Positions 1 through 7,309 of a stretch of DNA of 64,000 nt are shown piece after piece. Within the stretch, counting starts at the first letter, position 1, and every line of letters starts with the position of its first letter. The notes under the pieces are model-generated. The model did not search any database and was not told the DNA's origin. It saw only the letters and a program-made list of their open reading frames with translations. Made by a program: the position numbers and the translations under genes. Origin of the DNA: Azonexus fungiphilus (GTDB lineage: Bacteria > Pseudomonadota > Gammaproteobacteria > Burkholderiales > Rhodocyclaceae); NCBI RefSeq assembly GCF_003634965.1, contig NZ_RBXP01000004.1, positions 1 through 64,000 on the forward strand. Direction: 5' to 3'.

Positions 1-43
1 TGATAGTGAGCACCTCGCTCGCGAAAGTAGGTCACCGCCAGGC
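1..43 (+). rRNA. rrf: 5S ribosomal RNA, 3' end only
   Basis: The first bases match the 3' part of proteobacterial 5S rRNA: the GATAGTG segment, the GCGAAAGTAGGTCACCGCCA tract and the closing CGCCAGGC that would pair with a 5' end outside the window. A rho-independent terminator follows at once. The 5' two thirds lie to the left of the window, so an rrn operon should end here. The exact 3' end is uncertain by a base or two. Confidence 0.88.
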
Positions 44-54
44 TCCCATTTCTC

Positions 55-85
55 AAACCCCCTCGCACCCAGTGCCAGGGGGTTT
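55..85 (+). terminator. rrn operon terminator
   Basis: An 8-bp perfect stem (AAACCCCC at 55-62 with GGGGGTTT at 78-85) starts about ten bases after the 5S rRNA end. The downstream tract is only moderately T-rich, with an A-rich stretch just after it. Confidence 0.8.
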
Positions 86-164
86 GGCCGTTTACAAAAA
101 AAATTTTGGCGAGTTCGGGTGCCGTGTTGAAATAGGCACATCGATCACGATTCAAGGAGCGGCG

Positions 165-698
165 ATGGCGACGGCAATTCTGGGCGGAGGATGCTTCTGG
201 TGCCTCGATGCAGTTTTTCGCCGTCTTCACGGCGTCGACCGTGTCACTTGCGGATACGCCGGCGGGGCGCATTCGGCGCCTGATTACGAATTGGTCTGCT
301 CCGGAACAAGTGGCCACATCGAGGTCGTGTCGATTGAGTTTCGGCCCGATCTGATCAGCTTCAGGCAACTGCTCGAAGTGTTTTTTTCAATCCATGACCC
401 GACAACGGTGGATCGGCAAGGGAACGATATCGGCTCCCAGTACGCCTCGGTGATCTTTTACACCGAGGCGGCTCAACGATCTGAGGCCTTGATGCTGATC
501 GCCGAACTGGATGCCGGCCAGGTCTTTCCGGGCTCTGTCGTTACTCGCTGCGAGGCGGCTCCAGTTTTTCACCCTGCCGAGTCCTATCACCAGAATTATT
601 ATTCAGCGCACCCGGAACAGGCTTACTGCCAGTTCGTGATCGCCCCGAAGCTGGCGAAGCTGCGGCACTTTCTTGCTGACCGCCTCAAGGGCGATTGA
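165..698 (+). CDS. msrA: Peptide-methionine (S)-S-oxide reductase MsrA
   Basis: MsrA reduces methionine-S-sulfoxide in proteins and as free amino acid, a cytoplasmic repair of oxidative damage that uses thioredoxin. The 177-residue product has the family's GCFWC signature at residues 9-13, with Cys10 as the expected catalytic nucleophile, and the length is normal for a single-domain MsrA. A Cys near the C-terminus (in YCQFVI) could be a resolving residue. The ATG at 165 is chosen because AAGGAG lies about six bases upstream and the protein then begins directly at the family's N-terminus; a longer in-frame reading would run back into the 5S rRNA. The gene's last 14 bases overlap the end of the convergent hydrolase gene. 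Confidence 0.9.
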   Translation: MATAILGGGCFWCLDAVFRRLHGVDRVTCGYAGGAHSAPDYELVCSGTSGHIEVVSIEFRPDLISFRQLLEVFFSIHDPTTVDRQGNDIGSQYASVIFYTEAAQRSEALMLIAELDAGQVFPGSVVTRCEAAPVFHPAESYHQNYYSAHPEQAYCQFVIAPKLAKLRHFLADRLKGD

Positions 699-1518
699 GA
701 AAATCCAGCAGGTCGCGAGTGAAGCGTTCACGCTGCCATTGATGCGGGGAGTGATCCGTTCCCTCGTAGATGTGCAGGATGGATTCGGGAATTCTGCCGG
801 CCACGTAGTGAGCTGTCGCCGTGCTGTAGAAATTGCTTTCACCGCCGTAGACGAGCATTGCCGGAACGTCGATACGGGCAAGTACATCACGGTAGTCGGC
901 GGCGGTGAGGCTGGCCCAGCAGGCAATCAAGGGGCCTGCCGCCTGGTCGCGGAGCGCGCTGCGTGAGCGTTGCCATCCGGCGGCGTTGGCCAGGTACTTT
1001 TCACGAGCCCGCTGGTTGAGTCCGAACGCGGTCAATTTGAGGACAGCTTCCGCGAAGTCCTCATGCAGCGAAGCCATCATTGCTGCCGCCTTGTCGGCGT
1101 CAAAATCGCCATAGATGCCATGCGACCATTCGGCGTCGGTCATCAGTTTTGGCGACTGGTCAATGATGCAGACGCGCGACAGGCGCTCGGTGCCAAAGTC
1201 CCGGATGTACTGCCAGAGCGTGAGGGCCCCCATCGAGTGTCCGACCACCGCGGCTTTTTTCAGAGCGTAGTGATCGAGCAGGTTGGCCAGGTCGCGTGCC
1301 ATGCGTGCGGCAGTGGGCGGCGCGCCATCAACGAGAGGATGGCCACCGTGGCCGCGGGCATCCCAGCGGTAGATTCGGTGCGTCGGATGCAGGCCATCGA
1401 GAAAGGGGAACCACTCTTGATGGCTGGCGGTCCAGCCGTGCAGCATGACCAGCGGATCTCCGTCGCCGGATATCTTGAGATGAATCCTGGTGCCGTCGTC
1501 GGCCTGGAAGTGGGTCAT
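685..1518 (-). CDS. Alpha/beta-fold hydrolase
   Basis: The 277-residue protein has the alpha/beta-hydrolase pattern: an HGW oxyanion-region motif near residue 27, the nucleophile elbow GHSMG with Ser95, and a late catalytic-type His in GTDHSPHQ close to the C-terminus. The acid residue is less clear, because the usual Asp after strand 6 or 7 appears as a GGESN segment. No signal peptide is visible, so it is probably cytoplasmic. The substrate cannot be told from sequence; esterases, lactonases and C-C hydrolases share this fold. It is divergent from the metallo-hydrolase gene at 1583 across a 64-base gap that must hold both promoters. Confidence 0.85.
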   Translation of the reverse strand: MTHFQADDGTRIHLKISGDGDPLVMLHGWTASHQEWFPFLDGLHPTHRIYRWDARGHGGHPLVDGAPPTAARMARDLANLLDHYALKKAAVVGHSMGALTLWQYIRDFGTERLSRVCIIDQSPKLMTDAEWSHGIYGDFDADKAAAMMASLHEDFAEAVLKLTAFGLNQRAREKYLANAAGWQRSRSALRDQAAGPLIACWASLTAADYRDVLARIDVPAMLVYGGESNFYSTATAHYVAGRIPESILHIYEGTDHSPHQWQRERFTRDLLDFLNRP

Positions 1519-1582
1519 GGTGCAGCATCGAGAAGCAGAACTGGCGGCTAGTATAATCGGAGCACAATCAATACGGAGGAGT

Positions 1583-2536
1583 ATGGCGATGTTCGATTGG
1601 CGGGATTACGGGAACGGCATCATTGCGTTCGATGCTGGCTATGTCAGGCCGATTCTGGCGGCGATCCACATGGTCGTTGACCATGGCAGGGTTGCCTTCA
1701 TCGATACCGGCAGCAACGATTCGCTGCCGAACGCTATCGCAGCCTTGAAGAAGGTCGGACTTGACGAAAGTGCGGTCGATTTCGTCATCCTCACGCATAT
1801 CCACCTCGATCACGCAGGCGGTGCCGGGAGCATGATGCGAGTCTTTCCCAATGCCCGCCTGGTCGTTCATCCGCGGGGCGCCAGGCACATGGCTGAGCCG
1901 TCGAAACTGGTCGCGGGGGTTTCCGCGGTCTACGGTCCGGAATACGTAAAAAACATCTACGGGGACATCCTGCCGATTCCGGCCGAGCGCATCATTGAGG
2001 CCGGTGACGGACAGGTCGTCACCGTTGGCCAACGCCCGCTGCAGTGCATTGACACTCCGGGGCACGCCCGCCATCACATCTGTATCGTTGATGCGCAGGC
2101 GCATGCCATCTTCACCGGTGACATGTTTGGCCTTTCCTACCGGGAGCTCGATGTCGATGGCCGCCCATTCATCTTCCCGACGACCACGCCGACACAGTTC
2201 GAGCCGGAGGCCATGCGCGATTCGATTGCCCGTCTGCTCGCCTTCGAGCCTGAAGCGATGTACCTGACCCACTACAGCCGTGTGCCCGATGTTGCTGACC
2301 GCGGCCGCGATCTGCTGCGTCACCTCGACGTCCTGGTCGGCATTGCCGAGCGTGAGGCGAATGCCGGTGAGGCCCGGCATGACAGGATCAAGCAAGCGAT
2401 GACCGAGTACCTGTTCGGTGAGATTCGTACGCACGGCTGCCAGCTACCGGAAGCGAGCCTGCAGGAAATCTGGGCCACCGATCTCGAGCTCAACGCCCAG
2501 GGACTTGGCGTCTGGCTCGATCAGCGTGCTTCCTGA
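1583..2536 (+). CDS. Metallo-beta-lactamase-fold hydrolase
   Basis: The 317-residue protein carries the metal-binding signature of the metallo-beta-lactamase superfamily: THIHLDHAGG at 71-80 (His72, His74, Asp76, His77), then a downstream His in the PGHARHH segment, Asp in FTGDMFG and a final His in LTHYSR. This predicts a dinuclear Zn or Fe hydrolase. The ATG at 1583 (MAMFDW) is preceded by GGAGG at 1575-1579, which makes it better than the upstream in-frame codons. About 90 residues follow the core and may form a helical lid. The substrate is not identifiable; glyoxalase-II-like and lactonase-like members look similar. Confidence 0.86.
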   Translation: MAMFDWRDYGNGIIAFDAGYVRPILAAIHMVVDHGRVAFIDTGSNDSLPNAIAALKKVGLDESAVDFVILTHIHLDHAGGAGSMMRVFPNARLVVHPRGARHMAEPSKLVAGVSAVYGPEYVKNIYGDILPIPAERIIEAGDGQVVTVGQRPLQCIDTPGHARHHICIVDAQAHAIFTGDMFGLSYRELDVDGRPFIFPTTTPTQFEPEAMRDSIARLLAFEPEAMYLTHYSRVPDVADRGRDLLRHLDVLVGIAEREANAGEARHDRIKQAMTEYLFGEIRTHGCQLPEASLQEIWATDLELNAQGLGVWLDQRAS

Positions 2537-2539
2537 CGC

Positions 2540-3301
2540 CTAGCTGCCTGCAATAATCCGGCGGATGGCCTCGCTGGCCGCGGCCATCCCGAAGACCGAG
2601 GTGACGCAGACCGAGGAACCGAAACCGGCGCAGTTGAGACCGCTTGGTGCGGCATCGACCGTGCAGCTGTTGTCCTTGGCCGGATAGCGCAGAGGCTCGG
2701 TCGAATAAACAGCCGTGACCCCGAACTTGCCCTGGCGCGGGAATCCGTGGTCGCGCCGCAGGCTGGCGCGGACCTTGGCGAGCAAGGGATCCTGGACGGT
2801 CTGGCTGAGGTCGGCGAGCCGAACCTGGGTCGGGTCGGTCTGGCCGCCAGCGGCGCCGGCGACGATGATCGGCAGGCGCCGCCGCTTGCAGTAGGCAATC
2901 ATCGCCACCTTGACCCTGGCCTGGTCGATGGCATCGATGACGAAATCAAAGTTGTCGCCAAGCGTCGTCTCCAGGTTGTCCGGGGTGACGAAATCCTCGA
3001 TGCAGCGCACCGTGCAGTCCGGGTTGATCTGTGCAATCCGTTCGGCCATGGCGTCGACCTTGGCTTTGCCGTAGATGTCGCCGAGGGCATGGATCTGGCG
3101 GTTGGTGTTCGATTCGGCGACCATGTCGAGATCGATCAGCGTCAGCTGGCCGATTCCGGTACGTGCCAGTGCTTCTGCGCACCAGGAGCCGACACCACCG
3201 ATGCCGACCAGGCAAACCCTGGCCTGCGTCAGGCGCTGATAGCCTGACTCGCCGTAAAGGCGTCCGACGCCGCCGAAGCGGCGATTTTCCACTGCATTCA
3301 T
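2540..3301 (-). CDS. tcdA: tRNA threonylcarbamoyladenosine dehydratase TcdA
   Basis: TcdA (CsdL) is an E1-like enzyme that uses ATP to cyclise t6A37 of ANN-decoding tRNAs to ct6A. The 253-residue sequence has the ThiF/MoeB Rossmann motif GIGGVGSWCAEALARTGIG near residue 32, followed by LIDLD and the SNTNRQ segment typical of this family, then AGAAGGQTDPTQ and a C-terminal GFGSSVCVTSVFG. The length is normal for the family. The gene is four bases from the upstream HD-GYP gene, so the two are probably co-transcribed, and it is convergent with the metallo-hydrolase. Confidence 0.92.
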   Translation of the reverse strand: MNAVENRRFGGVGRLYGESGYQRLTQARVCLVGIGGVGSWCAEALARTGIGQLTLIDLDMVAESNTNRQIHALGDIYGKAKVDAMAERIAQINPDCTVRCIEDFVTPDNLETTLGDNFDFVIDAIDQARVKVAMIAYCKRRRLPIIVAGAAGGQTDPTQVRLADLSQTVQDPLLAKVRASLRRDHGFPRQGKFGVTAVYSTEPLRYPAKDNSCTVDAAPSGLNCAGFGSSVCVTSVFGMAAASEAIRRIIAGS

Positions 3302-3304
3302 GAA

Positions 3305-4408
3305 TCAGTTTTCTATGGTCTTGCGGATCACTGCGTTGAACGGAGCGATCCATTCCGGCGCGAACTGCTTGTCGCAGGCGTTGATTTCGGCGATGGCGCG
3401 GAGCACCGAGCGGTTCTTGCCGCGATGGATATGCTTGAGCATGACTGCCTCGAAGGCATCGACAATCGCCAGTATCTTGGCGCCGGGACAGATTTCGGCA
3501 GCGCTCAGCTGATTCGGGTAGCCGCCGCCGTCAGGCATCTCGTGGTGCTGGGCGACCATTTCGGCGGCCGCTTGCCAGCCATGCATCCGTTGCAGCAGGC
3601 CGGCCGCGTAACCGGGGTGGTTGCGCAGCAACTGCTTGTCGGCATCGGTCATCCTGCCCACCTTGAGCCATGTGCTTTCCGGCAGCAGCATCATCCCGAC
3701 ATCGTGGAGGTAGACCGCCGCCTCGAGTTGCAGGGGATCGACCTGGGCGCCGCCGGCCTTGTTGGTCTCGAGGGCCAGGCGCAGGATGCGCATCGTTCTG
3801 CCCTTGAACAGAGGCGAGCGGCTTTCGAACTGCAGTGCCAGCGAACGGAAGAACTGCAGGTCATCGGTGGCGCCGGTATGTGGCGTCTTGTCGGCTGCCG
3901 ATTTCGGTGCCCGCGCCGACATCCCGGTGATCACCGGCGGAAAGCCGGTGACGCTCTCGATCAGTTCGGCGCAGCTCGCATCGAGTTTTTCCGGCGCTGC
4001 GCGGGCAGTCAGTTCTAGGCCCTGAACAAGATCGAGCAGGCGCAGGTTTTCCAGCGGCTTGTGCGCTAGGACGGCGTCGGTTGCCAGCTCGAGGCGGTCG
4101 ATTGCCAGCAAGATCAGTTCTGCGAGCAGGTCGGAAAAGACGATCTCGCCTTCGCGAAAGCGCGACATCATCGATTCGATCGGATGGGCGATGGCGATGC
4201 CGAGCTCGAACTTGCACAGTGCCGCATCGCCCTTGATGTTGTGGATGGCGCGGAACAGATCGGCGGTAATCTCGCGATCGCCCGGTGACTTCTTGAGGCG
4301 GGCGACATCGCGTTCGACCTCCGGCGCGCGGTCGGTCAGCGCGTCGGCGAATTCTTCCAGTGCTTCCCGATCCTGGATCGCCGGGGCAATGATCGCGCGA
4401 ATGTCCAT
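3305..4408 (-). CDS. Hpt-like and HD-GYP domain protein
   Basis: This 367-residue protein joins two signalling modules. Residues about 1-130 look like a histidine phosphotransfer (Hpt) bundle, with His56 in the motif HNIKGDAALC. Residues about 185-365 form an HD-GYP-type domain with HDVG at 235-238, a later HP, then HHE and PDGGGYP, the hallmark of c-di-GMP phosphodiesterases. The usual HDIGK reads HDVGM, so the Lys is lost and activity is not assured. The probable role is a phosphorelay-controlled c-di-GMP hydrolase. It lies upstream of tcdA by four bases; no cognate kinase is nearby. Confidence 0.85.
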   Translation of the reverse strand: MDIRAIIAPAIQDREALEEFADALTDRAPEVERDVARLKKSPGDREITADLFRAIHNIKGDAALCKFELGIAIAHPIESMMSRFREGEIVFSDLLAELILLAIDRLELATDAVLAHKPLENLRLLDLVQGLELTARAAPEKLDASCAELIESVTGFPPVITGMSARAPKSAADKTPHTGATDDLQFFRSLALQFESRSPLFKGRTMRILRLALETNKAGGAQVDPLQLEAAVYLHDVGMMLLPESTWLKVGRMTDADKQLLRNHPGYAAGLLQRMHGWQAAAEMVAQHHEMPDGGGYPNQLSAAEICPGAKILAIVDAFEAVMLKHIHRGKNRSVLRAIAEINACDKQFAPEWIAPFNAVIRKTIEN

Positions 4409-4546
4409 CCCTGTCTCCCTGTGCTTTTAATGGTGTCGAGTTTAGCAAAGGCACCGGGCCTCAGGGGCGCCGTTACGCCCTTTTTGGCCTTGACTGGGCA
4501 CCGCCCGGCACCTAAGATTCCGCGCTTCTTCCCGAGATCGACCACC

Positions 4547-5515
4547 GTGACCCTGGAACAGCTATACGCCCTGATCGGGCCCGATATGAAGGCCGTCGAC
4601 GCGGTCATCCGCGAACGCCTGCATTCCGACGTGGTGCTGGTCCGCCAGGTAGCCGAGTACATCATCAACAGCGGTGGCAAGCGGATGCGCCCGGCGCTGG
4701 TGCTGCTCGCCGCCGGGGCCTTGGGCTACCAGGGCCGCCACCACCACGAACTGGCGGCGGTGGTCGAGTTCATCCATACCGCGACGCTGCTGCATGACGA
4801 CGTGGTGGACGAATCCGAACTGCGCCGCGGGCGTGACACCGCCAACGCCGCCTTTGGCAATGCCGCCAGCGTGCTCGTCGGCGACTTCCTCTACTCGCGC
4901 GCCTTCCAGATGATGGTCGCGATCAACGACATGCGCGTCATGCAGGTGCTTTCCGATGCGACCAACGTCATCGCCGAGGGTGAAGTCCTGCAACTGATGA
5001 ACTGCCACGACGCAGATGTGGACGAAGCGCGCTACATGCAGGTCATCCATTACAAGACGGCCAAGCTGTTCGAAGCCGCCGCCCAGTTGGGGGGCATCGT
5101 TGCCGGCGCGGCACCTGATGTCGAAGCCGCCTTGGCCCGCTATGGCATGCATCTGGGCACGGCTTTCCAGCTGGTGGACGACGTTCTCGACTACTCTGGC
5201 CAGGAGGCCGATACCGGCAAGCATCTTGGCGACGATCTGGCCGAGGGCAAGCCGACCTTGCCGCTGATCTATGTGATGCAGCACGGCACGCCGGCGCAGG
5301 CCGCCTGCGTGCGCAAGGCGATCGAAGAAGGCGGTCGTGACGATTTCCCTGCAGTGCTTGCCGCAATCCAGCAGAGTGGTGCCCTGGCCCATGCGCGCAA
5401 GCGTGCCGCCGAAGAGGGCGAGCTCGCCAGAGCATCAATTTCTGCGCTGGGGGATTCAATTTACAAAAAAGCTCTGCTACAATTGTCCTTCTTAGCAGTT
5501 GAGAGAAATCACTAG
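4547..5515 (+). CDS. ispB: Octaprenyl diphosphate synthase IspB
   Basis: IspB extends farnesyl diphosphate to the C40 side chain of ubiquinone or menaquinone. The protein (322 residues from the GTG at 4547) aligns end to end with E. coli IspB: GGKRMRPAL, the first Asp-rich motif DDVVDE near residue 85, AASVLVGDFLYSRAFQMM, and the second Asp-rich motif VDDVLDY near residue 210. The GTG start (MTLEQLYALIGPDMKAVD) matches the family N-terminus; the longer in-frame reading from 4421 adds about 40 residues of poor similarity. tRNA-Pro follows 15 bases after the stop. Confidence 0.93.
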   Translation: MTLEQLYALIGPDMKAVDAVIRERLHSDVVLVRQVAEYIINSGGKRMRPALVLLAAGALGYQGRHHHELAAVVEFIHTATLLHDDVVDESELRRGRDTANAAFGNAASVLVGDFLYSRAFQMMVAINDMRVMQVLSDATNVIAEGEVLQLMNCHDADVDEARYMQVIHYKTAKLFEAAAQLGGIVAGAAPDVEAALARYGMHLGTAFQLVDDVLDYSGQEADTGKHLGDDLAEGKPTLPLIYVMQHGTPAQAACVRKAIEEGGRDDFPAVLAAIQQSGALAHARKRAAEEGELARASISALGDSIYKKALLQLSFLAVERNH

Positions 5516-5529
5516 GTTTCTCGGATCGT

Positions 5530-5606
5530 CGGAGTGTAGCTCAGCCTGGTAGAGCACTGCGTTCGGGACGCAGGGGTCGCATGTTCGAATCATGTCACTC
5601 CGACCA
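5530..5606 (+). tRNA. proK: tRNA-Pro, anticodon CGG
   Basis: A full 77-base cloverleaf is visible: acceptor arm CGGAGTG pairing with CACTCCG, encoded ACCA tail, D-arm with AGCTCAGCCTGGTAGAGC, anticodon stem CTGCG/CGCAG around loop TTCGGGA, and a T-arm with GTTCGAATC. The anticodon CGG reads the CCG proline codon, which is common in this GC-rich window. It could be co-transcribed with ispB or have its own promoter. Confidence 0.95.
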
Positions 5607-5609
5607 CTT

Positions 5610-5644
5610 AAAACCCTCGTAAATCAATCGATTGCGAGGGTTTT
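5610..5644 (+). terminator. Terminator after tRNA-Pro
   Basis: The stem AAAACCCTCG (5610-5619) pairs with CGAGGGTTTT (5635-5644) and a T-run follows. It is a classical rho-independent terminator, and its A/T-flanked symmetry lets it also serve the minus-strand Lrp gene ending at 5681. Confidence 0.88.
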
Positions 5645-5680
5645 TTGTTTTCGGCGGCAGCGCATTGCTGCGCCATCGAT

Positions 5681-6157
5681 TCAGCTGCGCAGGTGGCCCA
5701 GGCTGATCGCCGATGAATCCTTGATTTCCTCCATCACTGCATAGCTGTGGGTTTCCCGGATGCCGGGGACCTTGCCCAGGACTTCGCCGAGGAAAGTGCG
5801 GTAGGCGGCCATGTCGGCGACGCGGACTTTCAGCAGGTAGTCGAAGCCGCCGGCGACCATGTGGCATTCCTGGATTTCCGGGATGTTGAGCACGGCGGCG
5901 CGGAATTTTCCGAAGGTTTCTTCCGAGGTGCGTTCAAGCAGAACCTCGATGAAGGCGGTCAGCCCGAGCCCGAGTCGGGGCGCCGAGAGATGGGCCGAAT
6001 AGCCGGCGATGATGCCCTCCGCTTCCAGCGACTTGACCCGCTCCAGGCAGGGCGTCGCGCTCAGGCCGACCTGTCTGGCCAGCGCCACGTTGGTCAGGCG
6101 GCCCTCCTTCTGCAGGGTCTCCAGGATGTCGATGTCGATCTGATCGAGCTTGCGCAT
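5681..6157 (-). CDS. Lrp/AsnC-family regulator, probable proline-catabolism regulator
   Basis: The 158-residue protein follows the Lrp layout: an N-terminal winged HTH (LDQIDIDILETLQKEGRLTN, then VGLSATPCLERVKSLE) and a C-terminal RAM ligand-binding domain containing IPEIQECHMVAGGFDYLLK. It resembles Lrp, BkdR and PutR. The start at 6157 (MRKLDQ) matches the family N-terminus; the in-frame extension to 6265 would add 36 unlikely residues. It is divergent from proC-putA, which suggests it senses proline and controls putA, like PutR in other proteobacteria. That role is an inference from position. Confidence 0.88.
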   Translation of the reverse strand: MRKLDQIDIDILETLQKEGRLTNVALARQVGLSATPCLERVKSLEAEGIIAGYSAHLSAPRLGLGLTAFIEVLLERTSEETFGKFRAAVLNIPEIQECHMVAGGFDYLLKVRVADMAAYRTFLGEVLGKVPGIRETHSYAVMEEIKDSSAISLGHLRS

Positions 6158-6469
6158 GGGTTTTGCCACAACAAGAAAGCGTGAGCGCGGATTATCGGTG
6201 AGCGTGTTCACCTTGGCAATTTGTCCGGTATCGGCATTGTCCTCTAGTTGAATATTCTGCAGCACCGCATTTTTTCGAGTGTTTCCGGTGATTGTTCAAG
6301 GATGTGACAGCGTATTTAGTGAAATATCCTGTTCGGAAATTTTAATCTGGTTTAATGTACTGAAAATACAGTTTGTTCTGGTTGTTTGTTGTTGACTTGT
6401 TGCTTTTTTAAAGAATACCATTCCGGAAAATTCTGTTTTTCTGGTGTGGTTCTCTGGTGGAGGCGGTCA
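6158..6469. promoter_or_regulatory. Divergent control region between the Lrp-type gene and proC-putA
   Basis: This 312-base stretch has no convincing gene and is strikingly A/T-rich compared with its surroundings, as expected for a regulated promoter region. It holds a short dyad ACTG-AAAATA-CAGT (6359-6372) that could be part of an Lrp-type operator, and a possible -35 element TTGACT at 6392. A clear -10 was not found at ideal spacing. A good ribosome-binding site, GGTGGAGG, precedes the proC ATG. Confidence 0.45.
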
Positions 6470-7291
6470 ATGCAGGTCAATCATTCTGTTCTGGTGGTCG
6501 GGTGCGGCAACATGGGCGCAGCCCTGGCCGGCGGCTACGCGGCGGCGCATCCACAGGCCCGGGTCGTGGCGGTCGATCGCGAGCCGCTGCGGGCACGTTC
6601 GCTGTTGCCGGCGAACAGCGGCGTGGTGGTGCTCGATACCGTCGCGGCGCTGGCCGACTGGCAGCCCGATCTGGTCATCCTGGCGCTGAAGCCGCAGGTG
6701 CTCGGTGATGTGCTGCCCGAACTGGTCGGCCGCTGCGCTGGCGCGCTGGTTGTTTCGATTGCTGCCGGCACCAGCCTGGGCCGTCTGCGCCAGTTGCTCG
6801 GCGGGCAGCGTCGGCTGGTGCGCGCGATGCCCAACCTGGCGGTCGTCGTCGGTTGCGGCATGAGCCTGCTGCACGCTGGGCGCGACGACTTGTCGGCGGC
6901 CGATGCGGCCCTGGCCGAGGCTTTCTTCGCTACCGTCGGTGCCACTGCCTGGGTTGCCGACGAAGCGATGATCGATGCCGGGACTGCGGTTGCCGGTAGC
7001 GGTCCGGCCTATTTCTTTGCGCTGGTCGAACACCTGGCGGCGGCCGGTGTCGGCGAGGGGTTGCCGGCTGAACTGGCCGCCCGCCTGGCGCGTCAAACCT
7101 GCATCGGCGCGGCTGTCTTGCTCGCCGCTGATCCGCGTGCGCCGGGCGAACTGAAGGCGGCGGTGTGCAGCCCGCGTGGCACGACCGAGGCCGGGCTGGC
7201 GGCGATGGAAGGTGCCGGCGGCCTGCCCGCCGTGGTGGCGGCCGGCGTGGCTGCGGCGCATCGCCGGGCGCGCGAGCTGGCGGCGGACTGA
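6470..7291 (+). CDS. proC: Pyrroline-5-carboxylate reductase ProC
   Basis: ProC reduces pyrroline-5-carboxylate to proline with NAD(P)H in the cytoplasm. The 273-residue product starts with the Rossmann motif VVGCGNMGAALAGG (residues 8-21) and contains the family core AGTAVAGSGPAYFFALVEHL and the C-terminal SPRGTTEAGLAAME. The ATG at 6470 follows GGTGGAGG; upstream in-frame codons add no homologous sequence. It lies 18 bases ahead of putA. Having the biosynthetic reductase in one operon with the proline catabolic enzyme is unusual: together they could run a proline/P5C redox cycle, or ProC may simply be expressed with putA. Confidence 0.93.
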   Translation: MQVNHSVLVVGCGNMGAALAGGYAAAHPQARVVAVDREPLRARSLLPANSGVVVLDTVAALADWQPDLVILALKPQVLGDVLPELVGRCAGALVVSIAAGTSLGRLRQLLGGQRRLVRAMPNLAVVVGCGMSLLHAGRDDLSAADAALAEAFFATVGATAWVADEAMIDAGTAVAGSGPAYFFALVEHLAAAGVGEGLPAELAARLARQTCIGAAVLLAADPRAPGELKAAVCSPRGTTEAGLAAMEGAGGLPAVVAAGVAAAHRRARELAAD

Positions 7292-7309
7292 AGCGAGGGA
7301 GTACGGACG

